Assembly: GCF_036370855.1 (NCBI RefSeq)
Contig: NC_088111.1
Span: 19,255,501-19,319,500, forward strand
DNA length: 64,000 nt
From: Dromaius novaehollandiae
Taxonomy: Eukaryota > Chordata > Aves > Casuariiformes > Dromaiidae
Direction of reading: 5' to 3'
Positions 60,401 to 64,000 of this stretch are shown in pieces (position 1 is the first letter of the stretch; each line of letters begins with the position of its first letter). Below the pieces are notes generated by a model. The model saw nothing but the letters and a program-made list of their open reading frames with translations. It did no database searches and was not told where the DNA came from. Position numbers and translations under genes: made by a program.

Positions 60401-63383
60401 ACGACTCTGGAGAAGTCTGGGGATTGTTTCCCATCCAGTGACACCAGCAAAAATTCACTCTGGTGATGAAGGTGTTTTACTCCTGCTCCACTCAACACCT
60501 GCACTGAGAGCAGTTTTTGGAGGACTATGTAAGCCTTGAGAGACGGAGAGCCCACCACCTCCTGTGCGATAATTATTAGCTTCCTTCTGCACTGCAAATG
60601 GGTGTCTTTGACCGTGGTTTCATCACTGATTTAAACTGTACTGCCTCGAGAAGCAGTTCTGTCTTCTGGCTCCAGCTGCTGTTGTTGTTCCTGCTTCAGC
60701 CCCTTTCCTTGCGCTGGCGCAAGTGTTTTTGGAGCTGTGTGGATCGGGGAAGGAGCTCGGGCTGGAACAAACAGTATTCTTTGCTGAGTTAATGTGGGTC
60801 AGCTCCCAGCGCAGATCACAGCTGTGGGGGTGCTTGTGCCAGCACGAGGAGGGGGGCGGCGCAGAGGGCTGGGGGCACTGCTGCTTGCGCTGGCTTGCAT
60901 CTTTTTCAAGTGGCTGTGACATCTTTATTGCTTGAATTTTAGCAGCTTCTGTGTGTTGGCTCCTGCTCTGCCTTTGTCTGCTGGAACAAAAGGACCTGGA
61001 AGATCAGAGCCTATTGCCCGTGTGAGTGTTTGCAGATTGCAATTGGGGTCATCTTTTAACCTGTTCTTGGAGAATTTCAACCCAAGATATAAGAACTAAA
61101 AGGCCTTGGAAGAATTTTTTGAGCTCTCTGTTTTTTCCTGTCTCTTTGACAGAAGGGTACCAGACCTGGACACCTCTCGGGTCCCGTGTGGAGCTGCTTT
61201 GAAAGCTCATGGCTCTGGCATTCCAGCAGGAGCTCAGTTTTAGTTCGTTTCAATCATGATACCGTGTCCTTTTCTGAAAATGATGGAAATCAGTGGTTCA
61301 AAGGAATCTCAGAGCTACTTTCCTGATTGGCAGTTGGCTCACAGAGATTCAGACCTCAGTGTCAGATATTTTTATTACGAGTATTTAAAACCCTCTGTCT
61401 CTTTCTATAGCTGAACCTCCTCCAAGATCAATGGGTCCCTGTTGAGGCCTTGCACTCTCTCAATGTGCATCTTGCAAACCAGTATAATTCTACAGGACTT
61501 TGTGTGAAATCCAAAATCTTGTTTTTTCTAATGTAACTTCCCATTTCTGGTCTAGGAGTCTGCCTGGCCTCTTCTAAGGCAGGAAGTTCCTACTGGTATT
61601 TCTCAGCTAATTAAATTAAGTCGTTGAGGGTATGATCCCTCAATGCTGCCTTGGTTGCTTGGGTAGCCACAGAAATTAAAGACCTTCTCCATAGCTTCTG
61701 CATTCACCCCAGCTTGGCCCGATTCCTGCTGCATTGACTCTGTGGCAGTGCTCATGTGCTGCTTTTCCATGATCTGCTTGAATGCTGGTTTTACGGCCTC
61801 CTGCTCAAGCCGGTAGCTTCTGCTCTAGCTCTTTCCAGAGCACTGGTTGAAAAGAAAGCTTTTTTTTTCCCTCTCTCTCCCATTGCATCCAAATAGTTCC
61901 CTGAGCACGGGAGTTGGACAGGGCAGCTTGTCTTCTCTGCTGGCAGCTACTCCTTTCCTGCCTTCCTAGGTTTAACATCAACGTGAATCCTCCCTTGCTC
62001 CTTTTTTCATGATCACAGCTGCTACCAGGTCTCTGGTTGTTTCTTAGGTTGTTTCGTTAGCTGGTCCCAACAATATGTCAGGACAACTTGGAGTGGTTTT
62101 CCAACCTCGAATGGGCCTTTTTCAGCCCTACCACAGTGCCGATATCTAGGGATATCATACACTCCCACGAGAGAGATCGTGTGCCTTTCAGTGCCCTTTC
62201 TACAAGGGAAATGCAACCCTTTAGGTTGTTCCACCGAAGCCTATGCAGAGCCTTCCAGTCCCCCAAATCCATTTCTTCTGTTTCAAAGTCAAAGTTTGGG
62301 TACGGGCAGGCCCTTGCCGTGTGCCACGCTGGGCTGCGGGAAGAGTACGTCTTCAGCTGGTTGTTCCTCAGTCCTCTTGCCTGGCCTGTCTGCAGAGGAG
62401 GCTGCAGGGGCTCAGCGTGCGGCATGCGTTGATCGGCAGGGAGAGATGCAGTCTCCCGAGCCCTGCTCTGCTAGGCCAGGCATGGCAGTGAGCTGTTTTG
62501 CTTTGGCAGAGGACAGAAGCTCAGGCTGCACTTTGATGTTTCAGCAGAGCTGATGTTGTGGCGAGCTATTGCCGAATAGGCCTGTCCTACCCTTCCTCTC
62601 TGGGGTTGCGCAGAGCTTATCTGAAATTGTCTGAGCCTCTTCAGGAGGAAAGAATTTACTTTTGGGTAGAGTTAGTTTTGTGCTGGCGAAGCCCCTCGAA
62701 GCGGCTCAGTGGGGAAGGCAAGGCTGCTCGTTGGGCAGCAGCTAACTGTCCGATTGGTTTGCTTGCAGCGGGAAGGCAGGGGAGAGAGCGCTGCGGAGGA
62801 CTGCTGCTTGGCCAGCACCGATGTCCTGGTTTTGTTGCCAAGGTGGGATGTGGGGTGGGATGTGGTGGTCTCTGCCGAGGCCTGGATGTTGCTGCGCCCT
62901 GGAGAGCTTTCCTCAAGAGCGCAGGGTCACGGGCCTGCTCCACCTTCCCTGTCCCTGCCTGCCTCAGCCCCTCCATCTGGCTTGTTTTAAGGGTCTGGCT
63001 TATGCCTAATATTGGGGATATTATTTGTAACTCGCTGAGTCCGATCCCTGCTAGATGTTTCTTTTGGCAGTCAGCAGGCTGAAACCCCATTGCTCCTTTT
63101 CTTGGACTTCCCGCCTTTCCCTGCTAGCTGTGCCAGCAGAAATCCTCCTGGAGACAGAGCCGTGGCCAGCAGCATGCTGTCTCCTCTGGCTCAGCCTGCC
63201 TGGAGAAGACATTTAGGATCCTGGTTGCTTTGCTGTCTCCCCACTTGGAAGCCTGCCAGCCTACCTCAACCAGAACACCCCCAGGGGCAAACCCCTTCAG
63301 GGGCACGTAACTTGGAGCAGGACCTGCCGGTCTTGCCTGGGGCTGTGCCTACCAGCCGCTGCAAACACAGCTGTCGCATTGAC

Positions 63384-63394
63384 GGGGGGGGGGG
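63384..63394 (+). repeat. Poly(G) run, 11 G
   Basis: Eleven consecutive guanines follow CATTGAC. Homopolymers like this are prone to sequencing length error and can form G-quadruplex structures when near other G runs. Confidence 0.8.
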
Positions 63395-64000
63395 TTGAAA
63401 AATGCGGGAAAACAGTTGGAAGCTTGTCAGCTGCTGAACATGGGACATGGTGGTTGCACTGCAGTGGAATAGCCCTGGTGTCCGTTACCTCCCGGGGGTG
63501 TCCGGAAGAACATGCATGTGCTGTGCTGGAGAGGAACACGCTGTTTGGGGGAAAAGTGCATGGTGCGTATTCATGCGGTAAGGTTGGATCAAGTCTTCTT
63601 CACTCAGAAGGTTTGTAGGGGGAAGAAACGGGTTTGTTTTAAATGAAAATGCTAGCAAAAACATGGAAAATTTGGAAAAAAAAATCAAGAGGTTTCTATG
63701 GGACTAGCTTGAGTTGTCTGTTTAAATGGAAAGATGGTCTTTGTTTGAAGTAGTTGTGCAGATCTCTCAATGTACTTGAGATGCCACTCAGTTTTAGGGG
63801 CATACTCAAACAGTCTGTATGAGGCTTTTTGTTCTCTATTTGGGTCCGTGGATTTCAGTAAGCTGCTTTTCTTGATCATGTGCCAGCTTGGGATTTTAAC
63901 TCTCTCACCCTCTTTGCTGATTTGGACCACAGCACAGGCGATTTGGATTTCATTCTGGTGCTGTGGCAACCTTGCTTTGGCATGGAGTTTCTGAAGGCAG

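Larger units (their letters stand above)
53151..64000 (+). other. Probable first intron of the 52 kb gene, no coding exon found
   Basis: I find no exon with recognisable homology, including none encoding the conserved N-terminus of RHBDF1. The region holds a hairpin (53313-53390), T runs at 54635-54648 and 57476-57499 and a G run at 63384-63394. Several open frames of 70-170 codons have no similarity I recognise. It carries few recognisable repeats compared with the left half of the window. If the synteny holds, RHBDF1 coding exons lie beyond 64000. Confidence 0.45.

Noticed and set aside
62078-62425. Overlapping minus- and plus-strand open frames of about 115-124 codons
   Set aside because: Considered as a retroelement fragment or exon, but no polymerase, gag or known-domain motif could be seen and both strands are equally open.

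Overview
This window looks like vertebrate nuclear DNA, most likely from a bird. The evidence is split genes with GT-AG introns, GC-rich CpG islands, CR1-type LINE fragments as the main interspersed repeat, and few recognisable repeats overall. A crocodilian or turtle is not excluded, because the CR1 and MIR copies are old types shared across amniotes. There are no operons, prokaryotic genes, CRISPR arrays or clear retroviral elements.

One protein-coding gene can be read with confidence. It is MPG (alkyladenine / N-methylpurine DNA glycosylase), on the minus strand. Three coding exons (16166-15945, 12821-12617 and 1918-1524) join in frame into a 273-residue protein with all the family's key active-site residues. 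A short 3' UTR ends at a canonical poly(A) signal at 1407-1412. Its first, non-coding exon probably lies in the CpG island at about 24.76-25.52 kb.

A second, larger CpG island at about 51.4-53.15 kb carries a strong plus-strand splice donor (after 52218). In mammals MPG is head to head with RHBDF1 and tail to tail with NPRL3, next to the alpha-globin cluster. By that synteny the 52 kb island is most simply the RHBDF1 promoter with a non-coding exon 1, and 52.2-64 kb is its first intron. No RHBDF1 coding sequence was found, so this assignment is inference.

Layout: 0-1.37 kb, sequence beyond the MPG 3' end with nothing recognised; 1.4-25.1 kb, MPG, with CR1 and MIR remnants in its introns; 25.1-25.5 kb, MPG promoter island; 25.5-51.4 kb, intergenic DNA with scattered CR1 fragments, simple repeats and small orphan CpG clusters; 51.4-53.15 kb, second promoter island; 53.15-64 kb, probable first intron.

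The most unusual signals are two pre-miRNA-like hairpins flanking the second island (51098-51176 and 53313-53390) and a tandem GATA / E-box repeat at 47261-47292, which is of interest because the neighbourhood is probably the alpha-globin regulatory domain.
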